DNA of 64,000 nt from Spinacia oleracea (Eukaryota; Streptophyta; Magnoliopsida; Caryophyllales; Amaranthaceae): NCBI RefSeq assembly GCF_020520425.1, contig NC_079488.1, forward strand, positions 31,921,247 to 31,985,246, read 5' to 3'. Under the pieces are notes generated by a model. The model had not been told where the DNA came from. It saw nothing but the letters and a program-made list of their open reading frames with translations, and searched no databases. Below, piece by piece: positions 1 to 10,356 of the stretch. The position numbers and the translations under genes were made by a program. How positions within the stretch are numbered: the first letter of the stretch is position 1; each line of letters starts with the position of its first letter.

Positions 1-1032
1 AAGCAGCAAAAGAAGGGCGTCCTGTATATTTTACGGGAGAGGTAACTTTCTGGAGATTGTATTTCATAATTATGTAGTGTAGTAAACTAGTAATCATTGG
101 GATATAACGTATGCTCAGTTCTGGTAATGGGCTGAAGCTAATGCTACAACTACAATTATAGTATGTTAGTATTACTTCTGGACTTCAAGGAGATATTTCA
201 TATTCTTATCCAAGAATTGACCATAGACTGCTAATAATACCCGAGTGCCTTATTATATTGCTTAACCATGCGAACTGATCGAGCTCTTTGAATTTGATAT
301 TTTGATTTAACAAGCACCACACAGAAGTACATGGTTTACAGTTTGTATCTGTTTACTAATTTCTTAACACCACACAAAAGTACATGGTTATGGTTAGTAT
401 TGTCATATACTGGAGTTCACATTATATGCATCAATAATTCTTTGATTTCCAATGAACCTAAGATAACAGGTCTTGCATAAAATTAAAAATAGTTGTCTGT
501 TTAAGCATGAAACAGAAAATTTAAATCTCAAATGTTAAAGATAAGAAGGAATGACAGTTTCCTGGGAGAATATTCATATTGGCGCAGTTGAAAGAAACAA
601 AACACAAGCTTTGTTCTGATCAGACTTTCAATTCTGACCAGTTTCAGACTTTCAATTCTGATCAGTTCAAGCTTTGTTCTGATCAGACTTTCAGTTCTGA
701 TCAGTTTCAGACTTTCAGTTCTGATCAGTTCAAGCTTTGTTCTAATTAGACTTTCAGTTCTGATTAGTTTTAGACTTTTAGTTGTGATCAGATGCAAGCT
801 TCTGTTTTTGTTTTCAGCTATCTGTACGTTTATCTGACACAGCACATCAGAACACACACACCTGAAATACACACAACACACACAAACACACAACACAGGT
901 AACACAGACAGTAGAACACACACACAACATAACACACGCAGCAATTCTATTGCATGTTAGTTCTGGTCAAAGTTGACCAGGATTGACTTTTTTGAGATTT
1001 TGGTCAAAGTTGACCAGCGTTGCAGTGTGGAG
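1..1032. repeat. Non-coding sequence with short direct repeats
   Basis: No gene is visible. A 63-bp unit beginning aagctttgttct recurs at about 606, 669 and 732 and breaks down near 800; it is built from short words such as gatcagactttca. A CA-rich stretch follows at 838-940, and the 17-mer tggtcaaagttgaccag occurs twice (964-980 and 1001-1017). The open frame across 528-944 only reflects these repeats. The stretch probably belongs to the CACTA element that ends at 3045, but its left end is not in the window. Confidence 0.5.
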
Positions 1033-2165
1033 GTAACCTAATACTAAGTATATTAAAAATTGAAAGGGTTTAGAATACCAATCTAAGTTCACGGGTTAGA
1101 GTTGGGAGCAAAAACGACTATAACACTCAAAATATGACCTATAATGATCAATAAAGCCTTAAACGCGCATAACTTGACCAAAGTAGATGAGAATGAGTCT
1201 AAGTAACCTAATACTAAGTATATTAAACATTTAAAGGGTTTAGAATACCAATCTAACTTCACGGGTTAGAGTTGGGAGCAAAAATGACTATAACAGTCAA
1301 AATATGACCTATAATGATCAATAAAGCCTTAAACGCGCATAACTTGACCAAAGTAGATGAGAATGAGTCTAAGTAACCTAATACTAAGTATATTAAACAT
1401 TTAAAGGGTTTAGAATACCAATCTAAGTTCGCGGGTTAGAGTTGGGAGCAAAAACGACTATAATAGTCAAAATATGACCTATAATGATCATTAAAGCCTT
1501 AAACACGCATAACTTGACCAAAGTAGATGAGAATGAGTCTAAGTAACCTAATACTAAGTATATTAAACATTTAAAGGGTTTAGAATACCAATCTAAGTTC
1601 ACGGGTTAGAGTTGGGAGCAAAAACGACTATAACAGTTAAATATGACCTATAATGATCAATAAAGCCTTTAACGCGCATAACTTGACCAAAGTAGATGAG
1701 AATGAGTCTAAGTAACCTAATACTAAGTATATTAAACATTTAAAGGGTTTATAATACCAATCTAACTTCACGGGTTTGAGTTGGGAGCAAAAACGACTAT
1801 AACAGTCAAAATATGACCTATAATGATCAATAAAGCCTTAAACGCGCATAACTTGACCAAAGTAGACGAGAATGAGTCTAAGTAACCTAATACTAAGTAT
1901 ATTAAACATTTAAAGGGTTTAGAATACCAATCTAAGTTCACGGGTTAGAGTTGGGAGCAAAAACGACTATAATAGTCAAAATATGACCTATAATGATCAA
2001 TAAAGCCTTAAACGCACATAACTTAACCAAAGTAGATGAGAATGAGTCTAAGTAACCTAATACTAAGTATATTAAACATTTAAAGGGTTTAGAGTACCAA
2101 TCTAAGTTCGCGGGTATGACATTTATTGTCATGAATATGACTATAACAGTCAAAATATGACCTTT
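1033..2165. repeat. 170-bp tandem array, about 6.6 units
   Basis: The word gtaacctaatactaagta starts at 1033, 1203, 1373, 1543, 1712, 1882 and 2052, a period of 170 bp (169 once). Units differ by only a few bases, and the last one degenerates after about 2115. The array lies upstream of a small exon and a CACTA right end, the same arrangement seen in mirror image in the CACTA element at 26425-32699. It is therefore read as an internal minisatellite of that transposon type, not a free centromeric satellite. Confidence 0.9.
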
Positions 2166-2380
2166 ATTGTTTAAGTGGACTAAGTTTTATTGATGGAAAG
2201 ACACACGATTTTTGGTTGCTTTATTGTCATGAATAATGTTGTTGTCATGTTGTCAAGGTTCTTGATTCTAAGGGTTTCGCCCTTCCATGCTTAGCCATGG
2301 TTCGAGGACCTAGGAGACAACAACTTTTTAGATCATCTAACCGAAGATAACTAATTTTATGATATATATTATTTTGTTAG

Positions 2381-2476
2381 GTTTGCACATCACTGAGTGG
2401 AGATCCTTTCACCGATGAGAAATTTGATGAAATACGAGACAAATGGGCATCATACTTCACCGAACATTGTGTGTAA
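2381..2476 (+). CDS. Terminal exon of a CACTA-borne gene
   Basis: After a splice acceptor (attttgttag, ending at 2380), a 31-codon frame runs to a TAA at 2474-2476. It includes the peptide DPFTDEKFDEIRDKWASYF. A homologous exon ending in RDKWATYFNDCELPSV lies in the CACTA element at 26425-32699, at the same place relative to the array and the terminus. Conservation in two diverged elements supports a real coding exon. I do not recognise the protein; it may be the C-terminus of a CACTA accessory (TNP-like) protein. Upstream exons are not identified. Confidence 0.55.
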   Translation, partial: VCTSLSGDPFTDEKFDEIRDKWASYFTEHCV

Positions 2477-2794
2477 TTAACGCTTCATCGATTTCTTTTT
2501 GTGGATGTTTCATGCTATTAAAATCATATATAATTGCCTTATTATATTTTTGGTGCAATTTTGTAACGTATGAAGTGTAAAAGATATAGTTATTATAGAC
2601 TTGAAACTATTAGGTGGTTTAGTTTTGTAAACATATGATGTTTAACTTATATGTAAAAATCAAAGTTTCTTGGAAGTTATTGGTGGTTGATGACACTTTT
2701 GGACGTTGTATAAATGTGGCGTGAGTACAGGTTCTATATTTTTGGGATTGTTGAATATAAAAATAATATATTTATTTATCAAAAAAAGTTACAC

Positions 2795-3045
2795 ATTATT
2801 TGCGGCGTTTAAACTCCCGCAATTTTACCAAAGTTTGAGGCGTTTAGGTAGAAACGCCGCAATACAATACTATTCATTTGAGGCGTTTTTTCTGCATTAC
2901 GCCGCAAATGAATGATTAATTTGAGGCGTTTTTTAACGCCGCAAATCAATACCATTCATTTGCTGCCACTCTATTTGCTGCTACGCCTAAAACGCCGCTA
3001 ATGAATATAAAAGTGACGCCTCAAATGAATGTTTTTCTACTAGTG
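2795..3045. repeat. CACTA subterminal repeat region
   Basis: The motif gaggcgtt and its complement aacgccgc recur at least eight times, often as facing pairs joined by caatac or attaatt spacers, and the block ends at the terminal repeat. Such clustered short motifs in both orientations are typical of CACTA subterminal DNA. No coding potential. Confidence 0.7.
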
Positions 3046-3046
3046 T

Positions 3047-3412
3047 GATGTAGAAAAACAATGTGAAGAGGGTCCAAAAACCAAGAAAGTCAAGACTAGT
3101 ATCAATCCAAAAACATTAAGGGCGAAAGTTAATACGGCAATGGCAGATGCATTAGTTGCAATGAGTGAAAATTCTAAGAAAAAACTTGAACTTCTTGAGA
3201 AAAAATATAATGTTAGTAATGAAGGTGGGCAACAATCGAAAGAGGAGGATGATTTTCTCATGGAATGCATTGATTCATTGAGTGCTCTCAAGGGAATTGA
3301 TGGAGCTTCATTTGCAAAGGCAACTAAACTCATACATGATGATCCATTATGGAGGAAAATGTTCCTTCGATTCCCCGATGATAGGAAAATAGATTTTGTG
3401 CTTAACATTTAA
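3047..3412 (+). pseudogene. PIF/Harbinger ORF1 (SANT/Myb-like), 5' part cut off
   Basis: In these transposons the ORF1 product is a DNA-binding partner that helps the transposase reach the ends. Here the frame is open from the CACTA boundary at 3046 to a TAA at 3410-3412, giving 121 codons. The text is charged and alpha-helical (KKKLELLEKKYN, DDFLMECIDSLSALKGID) and ends with the motif ATKLIHDDPLWRKMFLRFP, typical of the C-terminal half of plant Myb/SANT-like transposon proteins. The N-terminal DNA-binding half is missing because of the CACTA insertion. It lies about 240 bp upstream of the transposase gene on the same strand. Confidence 0.7.
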
Positions 3413-3655
3413 GCGTGTTCTCTTTAGAAATGACAACTAATTCTAGTATGTTTGTCTTGTTATTTAAACTCTATTTTTATATGGTGTCTGTTAAGTGCAA
3501 ACCTTATTAATAATGAACTCATGGTTGAATTGATGTTACTTATTTTTACATTGGATAAGATCTGAATAATGATAATTACAACTTTCACTAATTTTTTTTT
3601 TGGTACGAGGTGATTCTAAGAACTTCACTTATATGTTTTGCTTGTAAAGTTGCAG

Positions 3656-4968
3656 ATGTATATGGATTTGGATATTGAAGTACTTTTATCAGATTCGGAT
3701 GAGGAGGACTTTCAACAGTTAATGACAATCTATATTAACTTGGAAAACAATGGGTTTCTTAAAAAGAAACCCCGTCCTCAAAGAATTTCAAAGTTAACAG
3801 ATCACCAATATGTTCTAGAGCTTCTTAATGGACATCCAATGACTTGTTTCGAGTTACTTCGTATGACTCCACAAATATTTATTAGCTTGTGTGAAGAGTT
3901 AAAGAAAAGGGAGAAGTTGAAAGACTCTAAATTCATATCTGTTTTGGAACAAGGTGCAATGTTTCTACTTATTATTTCTCATAATTCAAGGCAAAGACTT
4001 GTAGCTGATAGATTTCAACATTCCTTAGACACCGTTCATCATCATTTTCGGAGGGTCTTGTATGCCATATGTTCTTTATCGAAGCATTTGATTATTGCTC
4101 CATCATTTGAAGATACTCCTCCAGAGATTAAAAATAATCCAAGATATTATCCTATATTCAAGGTAATTTTTTTTAATCTTTATTTATTCCTTTAAAATAT
4201 TATCTAAATTTATTAAATGCATAAATGTGTTAAGTTTTTCATTTTAATACTTTTATATAGAATTGCATAGGAGCAATTGATGGAACTCATGTATCAGCAC
4301 GTGTGCCACTAGAACAACAAATTCCATATCGTGGAAAAAAAATTGAGCCTACAATGAACGTAATGTGTGCTTGCTCATTTGACATGAAATTCACATTTGT
4401 GATGGCTGGATGGGAGGGAACGGCAAATGATTCAAGAATTTTTTGGGAAACGATTACAAATATAGAACAGACTAAGTTTACTATGCCTCCTGTGAGAAAA
4501 TATTACCTTATTGACTCAGGATACACAAATATGCCCGGATTTCTTTCACCGTATCGTGAAGAACGATATCATTTGCGTGACTATAGGGGAGCAACGAAAC
4601 CACAAGGCCCAGAAGAGATATTTAATTATACACATTCTTCACTGCGCAATGTGATTGAAAGATGTTTTGGAGTGTTGAAAGCTAGATTCCCCATTCTCAG
4701 AGATATGCCTCCGTATGATTTGAAAAGACAAAAGTACATAGTTTTGTCCTGCTGTGTTACTCACAATTTCATAAAAATGTGCAAGGATGGAGATCCCTTG
4801 TTTATACATTATGCGGATGAAAATGTCGAACTTGAAGATGATGAAACCACACCCAATGAATCTGAAGAACTAGTGACTCCTAGTGTTAGTCAAAGTGAAC
4901 TTCGTCGAATGGCTAAGTTTCGAGACCGTCTAGAAAAACGATTATGGGATAGACAAAATCCACAATAA
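3656..4968 (+). CDS. PIF/Harbinger DDE transposase, two exons
   Basis: This nuclease cuts and joins the transposon ends. Exon 1 runs from an ATG at 3656, which directly follows an acceptor-like ttgcag, to 4162 before GTAATT; exon 2 runs from 4261 after ttatatag to the TAA at 4968. Both exons are in phase zero, giving about 404 residues, normal for the family. The first catalytic Asp is in CIGAIDGTHV, right after the intron; the second is in GTANDSRIF; the Glu is in ERCFGVLKARFPIL. The N-terminus is acidic (SDSDEED), followed by a helix-turn-helix-like segment around RQRLVADRFQHSLDTVHHHF. No stop or frameshift was seen, so it could be functional in trans, although its own element is broken. 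The frame is open upstream of 3656 to about 3638. Confidence 0.85.
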
Positions 4969-5233
4969 GAGACGACGTTGAGAGAATAACGGTACATCAT
5001 ATATGACTTTTTTGCTTTGGTAGTGTTAATTTTTTGTAGTTTTTTTCATTGGATTTATTTAATGACTTTAAAGATGACCCATCAATTATTTGTATTACCA
5101 ATGTTGAAATATATGCGTTTATTTTCTTGAGAGCTTGTTGAGTGTGACTTAATTTCGGTGCTCGATTTTTTTTCTACTACTACTGCTATCAATGTGCTTG
5201 GAATCTTGGATGTAAAACAATAACAATTGCACC

Positions 5234-5267
<34 letters not shown>

Positions 5268-5491
5268 TAAAAAACTAAAAAAAAATTAACAAAACAAAAG
5301 ATAAGAAACGTCTCACGTAAGTTAGAGTAATAACAATAATAACAAGACAATACACGTGAATTGTAAGTTTCTAGTAATTGAAAACCAAAAAAAAAATCAG
5401 TTTTGAGAAAATAGAAAACTAAAACTAAAATCAGTTTTCTGTTTTTTAAAAAAAAGAAAAAAGAAAACTGGCAATAATGCCGAACAGACCC
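4969..5491. repeat. Harbinger 3' untranslated and subterminal region
   Basis: AT-rich DNA with an (aat)n run at 5233-5264 and A-rich tracts with aaaactgattt/aaatcagtttt words near the end. The terminal repeat occupies about 5470-5491. No gene is seen. Confidence 0.6.
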
Positions 5492-5992
5492 TAATTAATT
5501 ATGAAAATCAAAACAAATTCTAAATTATTCGAATTTCAACAAATTAATTATAATTACAAATTAGGTTGTATAATTAACAAGATTAAGCTTTAAAATTGTT
5601 AAACATATACAGTAGGTCAATCATAGATTCAAGATTTACATACAAGATTCGCAAATATTTAATTTAACATCATAAAAATTATAAATTTTGCGTTCGAAAA
5701 ACTAAAACCTCCGAAAAGTCATAGTTAGGCTTCGAATTTGGGAATTCTAGGTTCGGCGACAAATCTATGATTTTTGCCAAAAATTTAAAATGTCGTTTAC
5801 ATGCGAAACTCACTATAAAATATACGATTCTAACCATTATTGACAAAACTGCAGAAAATCCTGCGAACATATAATCAAATAATCGCACGCATTTACAATT
5901 AATTACATACAACGAAATTAATCACCCCTTTAATTCTTTGCAAATTTATAAAATTTAACCATGTTAACTATAATTGATTATGGAATTAATTA

Positions 5993-6008
5993 GAGGCTCG
6001 TGATACCA
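5993..6008 (-). promoter_or_regulatory. Copia-A primer binding site (copy 1)
   Basis: One base after the LTR end, the minus strand reads TGGTATCACGAGCCTC. It resembles the initiator-tRNA-Met primer site (TGGTATCAGAGC) of many plant Copia elements, with one extra C. The identical site follows the other Copia-A LTR. Confidence 0.75.
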
Positions 6009-6009
6009 C

Positions 6010-7421
6010 TGTTAGGTTATGACAAATATAAAACATATATTTCATGCGGAAAAACCATAAAGCCAAGAATCCAAATTAATTGCCACATAGTCAATTAGCA
6101 TAATTTAGGATACATACATGCGATGCGTGCCTTCCCTAGCTGCTCCCGAACTGAACAAGAACAAGTTTAGGACTCCAAATGTCGCCCCTCCGTGGATAGT
6201 CCACAGCACGTTCGGATCCGCCTTAGATTCAACCAACTAGGATATTCTCTAAGGTATTATGTTTATTCGAAAGCTTAGTTATTAATTTAGACAAATTATT
6301 AAATTCCCACTTGAACTTAAACTATATGAATACTTATTGAATTGTTGTATATAAATTGTGATTATGAACCACGTATTTATAGGGTGGAAATAACGGACTT
6401 AGATTTCTACTAGGATTCAAATAACTAAATCCATTAGGATTCTAGTTAAATTAATCCATTAGAATTTAATGTTTAATCAAACACCTAAGTGTTTCATATT
6501 TAACAAAATATTCAAATCGAGTAGAAGTAGGAAAACGAGTTTAAGTAATCCTAAACGACCAAGGAGTTGGTCTTACGTAGCATAGCAGCCACGCAGTCCA
6601 CAAGGGGCGTTGGTGCGCGGCTCGGCCCAAGGCAGGGCGCTGGCAGCACACGGCCTATCATGGGACTGCTGCGGAGCCTTATTTTGCTTGCTTGCTGCGT
6701 TGGGCCTGCTGCTCGCTTTGTGCGCGCGGACTTTGCTAGGCGCGGGCCTGGCTTCGTGCTGGGCCTTGCGTCTAGCAAGCTCGTCCGACGACCGTTTCGT
6801 ACGTCGCGCTTCCAATTCGTTTTCCGATTCCGGAATTCATTTCCGATTCGAACAATATTTCATATTTCCGATTTCAGAATTTATTTCCGATTCAAACAAA
6901 TATTTAATATCTCCGATTCCGGAATTTATTTCCGATTCCGACAATATTTCCGATTCCAGTAATATTTTCGTTTCCGGCAATATTTCCGATTCCGGCAATA
7001 TTTTTACTTCCGATACGTACCATGTTTCCGTTTCCGGCAACATCTACGACTTGGATAATATTTATATTTCCGTTACAATCCATATTTCTGTTTCCGGCAA
7101 TATCATCATTTCCGGAGTATTCATATTTTGCCTTTTGACGATTTCAGTTCCCACTTGTTTCAAAATATTCATAAATATAGTATTTAATTTACTTAAATAC
7201 TTGATCCGTTCACGTACTATTTGTGTGACCCTACGGGTTCAGTCAAGAGTAAGTTGTGGATTAATATTACTAATTCAACTTGAACTGAAGCGGCCTCTAG
7301 CTAGGCATTCAGCTCACTTGATCTCACTGAATTATTAACTTGTTTAATTAATTAATACTGAACCGCATTTATTAAACTTAGCATTGAATGCATACTTGGA
7401 CTAAGGGCATTATTTCCTTCA
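6010..7421 (-). repeat. Copia-A 5' LTR (copy 1)
   Basis: The 1412-bp LTR starts TGAAGGAAATAATGCCC on the minus strand at 7421 and ends CATAACCTAACA at 6010. It parallels the LTR at 57437-58813, including the run of short cggaaatatt-type repeats (here about 6820-7120) and a GC-rich block (about 6560-6800). The GC block differs most between the two copies. Open frames on both strands here come from these repeats. Confidence 0.85.
6820..7120. repeat. Short cggaaat-type repeats within the LTR
   Basis: Words such as ttccgattccgg, aatatttccgattcc and their variants recur at 10-20 bp spacing; they are the complement of the array at 57755-58075 in the other Copia-A LTR. Confidence 0.8.
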
Positions 7422-8327
7422 ATTTTAATCTAGATGATTAATTTAGTAAGTGGGTATTGCCTTTAATTAGTCAAAGTAGTTATTTCAATCGTGTGTTAGT
7501 GGGTAAGTAAAGTAGGTGGTGCTTAGCTTATTTGTAGTTATATTAGTTTGGTACAACTTTTATATAAAGGTTATTTGATGTAAACTTAAGTATTGGCATA
7601 AAGTAATTAATTATCTTCTCTCCATTATTTAAAGCTTAGTGCTTGCTTTCCCCAACATATACAATGTAAAACTTAAATGGATAAAGGGTACTTAGCTTAG
7701 AGATAAAAAAATGAGCATAGGAAACAGGCATCAGTTCCGGATGGTCTGCCCATTAGCTTTAGATAGTCTGCCAGTGCCGTGTACTTTGAGTTGTCTGACA
7801 TTAGCTTCAGGTCGTCTGGGTCATAATTTTTGCTCGTCTGAGTGGCTGACGTCTTGAGGGCAGATTGCTACCAACATAATGGTTTGATAATTAGCATGGC
7901 TGAATTTATTTCCAGTAGCAATTATTAAAGGTTTTAAGTTGATTCTCTTGCATTACACATGTGTCTTTATCTTGATTATAATTGTCGGGGATCGGTGTTG
8001 CACTTTGTTGGAGGCATTTGTCTCCACAATCTTTATTTTTGCTTAAATAAAGCTTGTACGGTCTGTGCTGAAGGAGCCAGAAAAGCTATTTGTGCATATC
8101 TGAAAGTGTGGCGAATGTCTTCTTCATGGAATAAGTATCCCTTCAGAAACTTTCTTCCAACTTGGGATGCAATTAAATTGCTATTTCTAACTTGTAATTT
8201 GTGTCTGACAAGTTGAATGACATATCTCATCATATACCCAGACACCAACTAGGCTTATAACATTTAGCCGCTTCGCTTGCATATCGGTCTGCTAGATCAA
8301 AGATTTGAGGTAATGTATCACTTTTTG
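7422..8327. other. Unassigned flank, no gene seen
   Basis: I see no convincing gene. The pentamer gtctg/cagac is unusually frequent from about 7730 on. The frame at 7959-8216 has no recognisable motif and no conserved partner, so it is not called. With the DNA up to 9325 and just after 49003, this is the best candidate for pre-insertion locus sequence. Confidence 0.4.
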
Positions 8328-8950
8328 CCTTAGAATATTCTTTCTTTGGCATTGGTCTGCGTTGTTTTTGGGAAAATTTTATCATACCCAGACTATCTAT
8401 ACATCTATTGGATTTGATTGTCCTGCAAAGTACTATTTTTTACCTTCGAATATATTCTTTCTTTGGCATTGGTATGACTTTGTTTTGGGGAATTTTTCTC
8501 AGACCCAGACCATCTATAAGTCCAATGGCTTTGACTTCCCTGCTACGTACCACGTTTTGCCTTAGAATATTCTTTCTTTGGCATTTGCCTGCGTTGTTTT
8601 TGAATTTTTTTTTATCATACCAAGACTATCTATGCGTCTGTTGGGTTTGATTTTCCTACAACGTACCATTTTTTGCCTTAGAATATTCTTTCTTTGGCAT
8701 TGGTGTAACTTTGTTTTGGGGAGTTTATATCAGACCCAGAACATCTATGAGTCTGTTGAGTTTGACTTCCTTGCAATTTTTTTTCCTTAGAATATTCTTT
8801 CTTCGGCATTGGTCTGCGTTGTTTTTTGGAATTTTTTTTATCAAACCTATACTATCTATGCGTCTGTTGGGTTTGATTTTCCTGCAAAGTACCATTGTTT
8901 TTTCCTTAGAATATTCTTTCTTTGGCATGGTTATAGTCTAGGCCCATAAT
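8328..8950. repeat. Tandem array, about 115-bp unit, 5-6 copies
   Basis: Units start with cctt(a/c)gaatattctttctt at 8328, 8443, 8560, 8676, 8785 and 8904. Each continues ggcattggtctgc or a close variant and contains cagactatctat- or cagaccatctat-like text. Copies are diverged, with indels. The several overlapping frames here are by-products of the repeat. Confidence 0.85.
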
Positions 8951-9325
8951 GTATATGAGTCTGCTTTAGCTCGTTGTTACAGAGTGCATTGGTAGGAACA
9001 CACGAAGCAAACGGAAGACATTTGTTTTGTAATGGTATAAACTTGCATGTGACAAATAGTTGCTATATTTTTGAGTAAGGTCTGCCTCGTAGGTCAGACA
9101 ATTTTTATTGAGGATTTTTTTGTCTTTTTTGGCTCAACAAGGGTCTGCTTTTCTTCATAGCAGTGGAGCTGGTAGAACCAGTGCCTGCTTCTCTTCCTAT
9201 GGCATTTTCGTAGGACAAGTGCATTTGAAATTTCGTGGCTCTTTGTGTGCTATATTCAGCTCTCGATCTCCGAATTTTATATGGTGTTCAAGTGGGATTA
9301 TGTATTTCCAAGAGACCCAAAGTGA
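8951..9325. other. Unassigned flank next to Copia-B, no gene seen
   Basis: Low-complexity plant sequence with more gtctg/cagac words and no recognised protein or RNA feature. It ends at the 5-bp target duplication cttat (9326-9330) of Copia-B. Confidence 0.4.
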
Positions 9326-9330
9326 CTTAT

Positions 9331-9537
9331 TGACAAATAGCGTTCAAACTCTGTTATTCTCATTAATGAACTCCGTATATATATACACATATATATATAT
9401 ATACACATATATATATATATATATACATATATATATACATTACATTGGGAATGCTATTCTCGGTAATTCCGTATATCTAGAATATTACAATATTAACAAC
9501 ATATATTATCGTATACTCTGTATATACTATCGTAACA
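9331..9537 (-). repeat. Copia-B 3' LTR
   Basis: On the minus strand it starts TGTTACGATAGTATATAC (9537) and ends CTATTTGTCA (9331). It matches the right-hand LTR apart from an expanded (ta/ca)n microsatellite at about 9378-9440, which makes it longer. Confidence 0.9.
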
Positions 9538-9551
9538 TCCCCCCTCAAAGT
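9538..9551 (-). promoter_or_regulatory. Copia-B polypurine tract
   Basis: On the minus strand ACTTTGAGGGGGGA lies directly upstream of the 3' LTR start, where the plus-strand DNA primer of an LTR retrotransposon is expected. Confidence 0.75.
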
Positions 9552-9581
9552 GGAGCGTGAAGATCCCGAATTCCAATATTG

Positions 9582-10133
9582 TTAGAAAAAAAACTCAAAT
9601 TGCACCTTCCCCAATGCTTTGGTGAAAATATCCGCTAATTGTACCTTCGTTGATACATACGAAGGACAAATGATCCCCTCCTTGATTGCATCTCGAATAA
9701 AATGATAATCCGCCTCAATGTGTTTTGTTCTCTCATAAAACACTGAATTCTGTGCAATATGCAATGCAGACTAACTATCATAAAACATGCTCATACCTTG
9801 CTTGTGCTCTACTCCAAAATCATGTAGTAGTTGCTTAAACCACTTCAACTCACACGTCATAGCAGCCATCGAACGATACTCAACTTCTACAGAGGAACGA
9901 GACACAATATGTTGTTTCTTGATCTTCCAAGAACAACGGGTTACCGGACAACTCGCCCAATCCGAATCACACCAACCTTCTAACTGCAACGCACTGTCAG
10001 AACATAGAAGTATCCCTTGACCTAGACACTTCTTCAAGTATATCACTACTCGGAGTGTCGCTTCCCAATGTTCCTCTTTCGGTGACTGCCAAATTGTGAC
10101 AAAATATGAACAGAATATGGTAAGTCTGGCCAT
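9582..10133 (-). pseudogene. Copia-B RNase H domain, broken
   Basis: Two frames cover a Ty1/copia RNase H. The first (10133-9771) has LEGWCDSDWASCPVTRCSW and VSRSSVEVEYRSMAAMTCEL, carrying the first catalytic Asp and the Glu-containing helix. The second (9764-9582) has ERTKHIEADYHFIRDAI and STKVQLADIFTKAL, the usual Copia C-terminus. A stop or frameshift near 9768 separates them. It follows RT on the same strand and ends about 40 bp before the PPT, the normal position. Confidence 0.85.
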
Positions 10134-10356
10134 GTGACTGCCAAGTAAATAAGACGTCCAATCAGACGCCTATACTTCTATCCGTCTTCCAACTCGTTTC
10201 CCTCTGCCAAGGCCAACTTATGGTTCTGCTCCATCGGAAAATCCGCAGGCTTTGCCCATAACAACCCAATATCCGAAATAATATCCAGGGCATACTTTCT
10301 CTGACAAACGGAAAATCCATGACTAATGTGGGCCACCTCGAGTCCTAGAAAGTATT

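Larger units (their letters stand above)
1..3045 (+). mobile_element. CACTA (En/Spm-like) element, right part
   Basis: The right terminus reads tttttctactagtg and ends at 3045; its reverse complement begins CACTAGTAGAAAAA, the standard terminal inverted repeat of CACTA transposons. About 250 bp of subterminal DNA (2795-3045) carries many copies of a motif like gaggcgttt/aaacgccgc in both orientations, which in this superfamily are transposase binding sites. Immediately outside, at 3046, the reading frame of a Harbinger ORF begins in mid-gene, so the element appears to have jumped into that ORF (expected 3-bp duplication tga at 3046-3048). The left terminus is outside the window or lost. No intact transposase is visible. 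Confidence 0.75.
3046..5491 (+). mobile_element. PIF/Harbinger transposon, left part missing
   Basis: The element contains a SANT/Myb-like ORF1 fragment and a DDE transposase on the same strand, as in PIF/Harbinger elements. Its right end reads, on the minus strand, GGGTCTGTTCGGCATTATTG, a Harbinger-type terminus, followed by taa at 5492-5494 as the expected 3-bp TWA duplication. Beyond that the sequence is Copia-A leader, so it inserted into that retrotransposon. On the left it is cut by the CACTA element ending at 3045; its left end presumably lies beyond that insertion, outside the window. Confidence 0.8.
5492..7421 (-). mobile_element. Copia-A copy 1 (minus), LTR, PBS and start of leader
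   Basis: Read on the minus strand, this matches the plus-strand Copia-A element at 57437-59330: LTR, PBS, then leader. The leader stops at 5492 where the Harbinger element is inserted; the rest of the copy presumably continues left of the window. DNA outside the LTR start (7422-7426, atttt) would be the target duplication. Confidence 0.85.

Noticed and set aside
528..944. 138-codon minus-strand frame rich in Cys and Val
   Set aside because: It reads through the 63-bp repeats and a CA-rich tract; no domain or splice support.
1033..2165. Direct repeats as a possible CRISPR array
   Set aside because: Units are contiguous with no unique spacers, and the context is a plant transposon.
2265..2330. 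A further coding exon before the small CACTA exon
   Set aside because: The text is open but short, without clear splice sites or a homologue in the second CACTA element.
6567..7338. Overlapping frames on both strands in the Copia-A LTR
   Set aside because: They arise from the GC-rich block and cggaaat repeats; no recognised protein, and they lie wholly inside an LTR.
8033..8941. Short hydrophobic frames (Phe/Leu-rich)
   Set aside because: They follow the 115-bp array in several phases, as expected for repeats.
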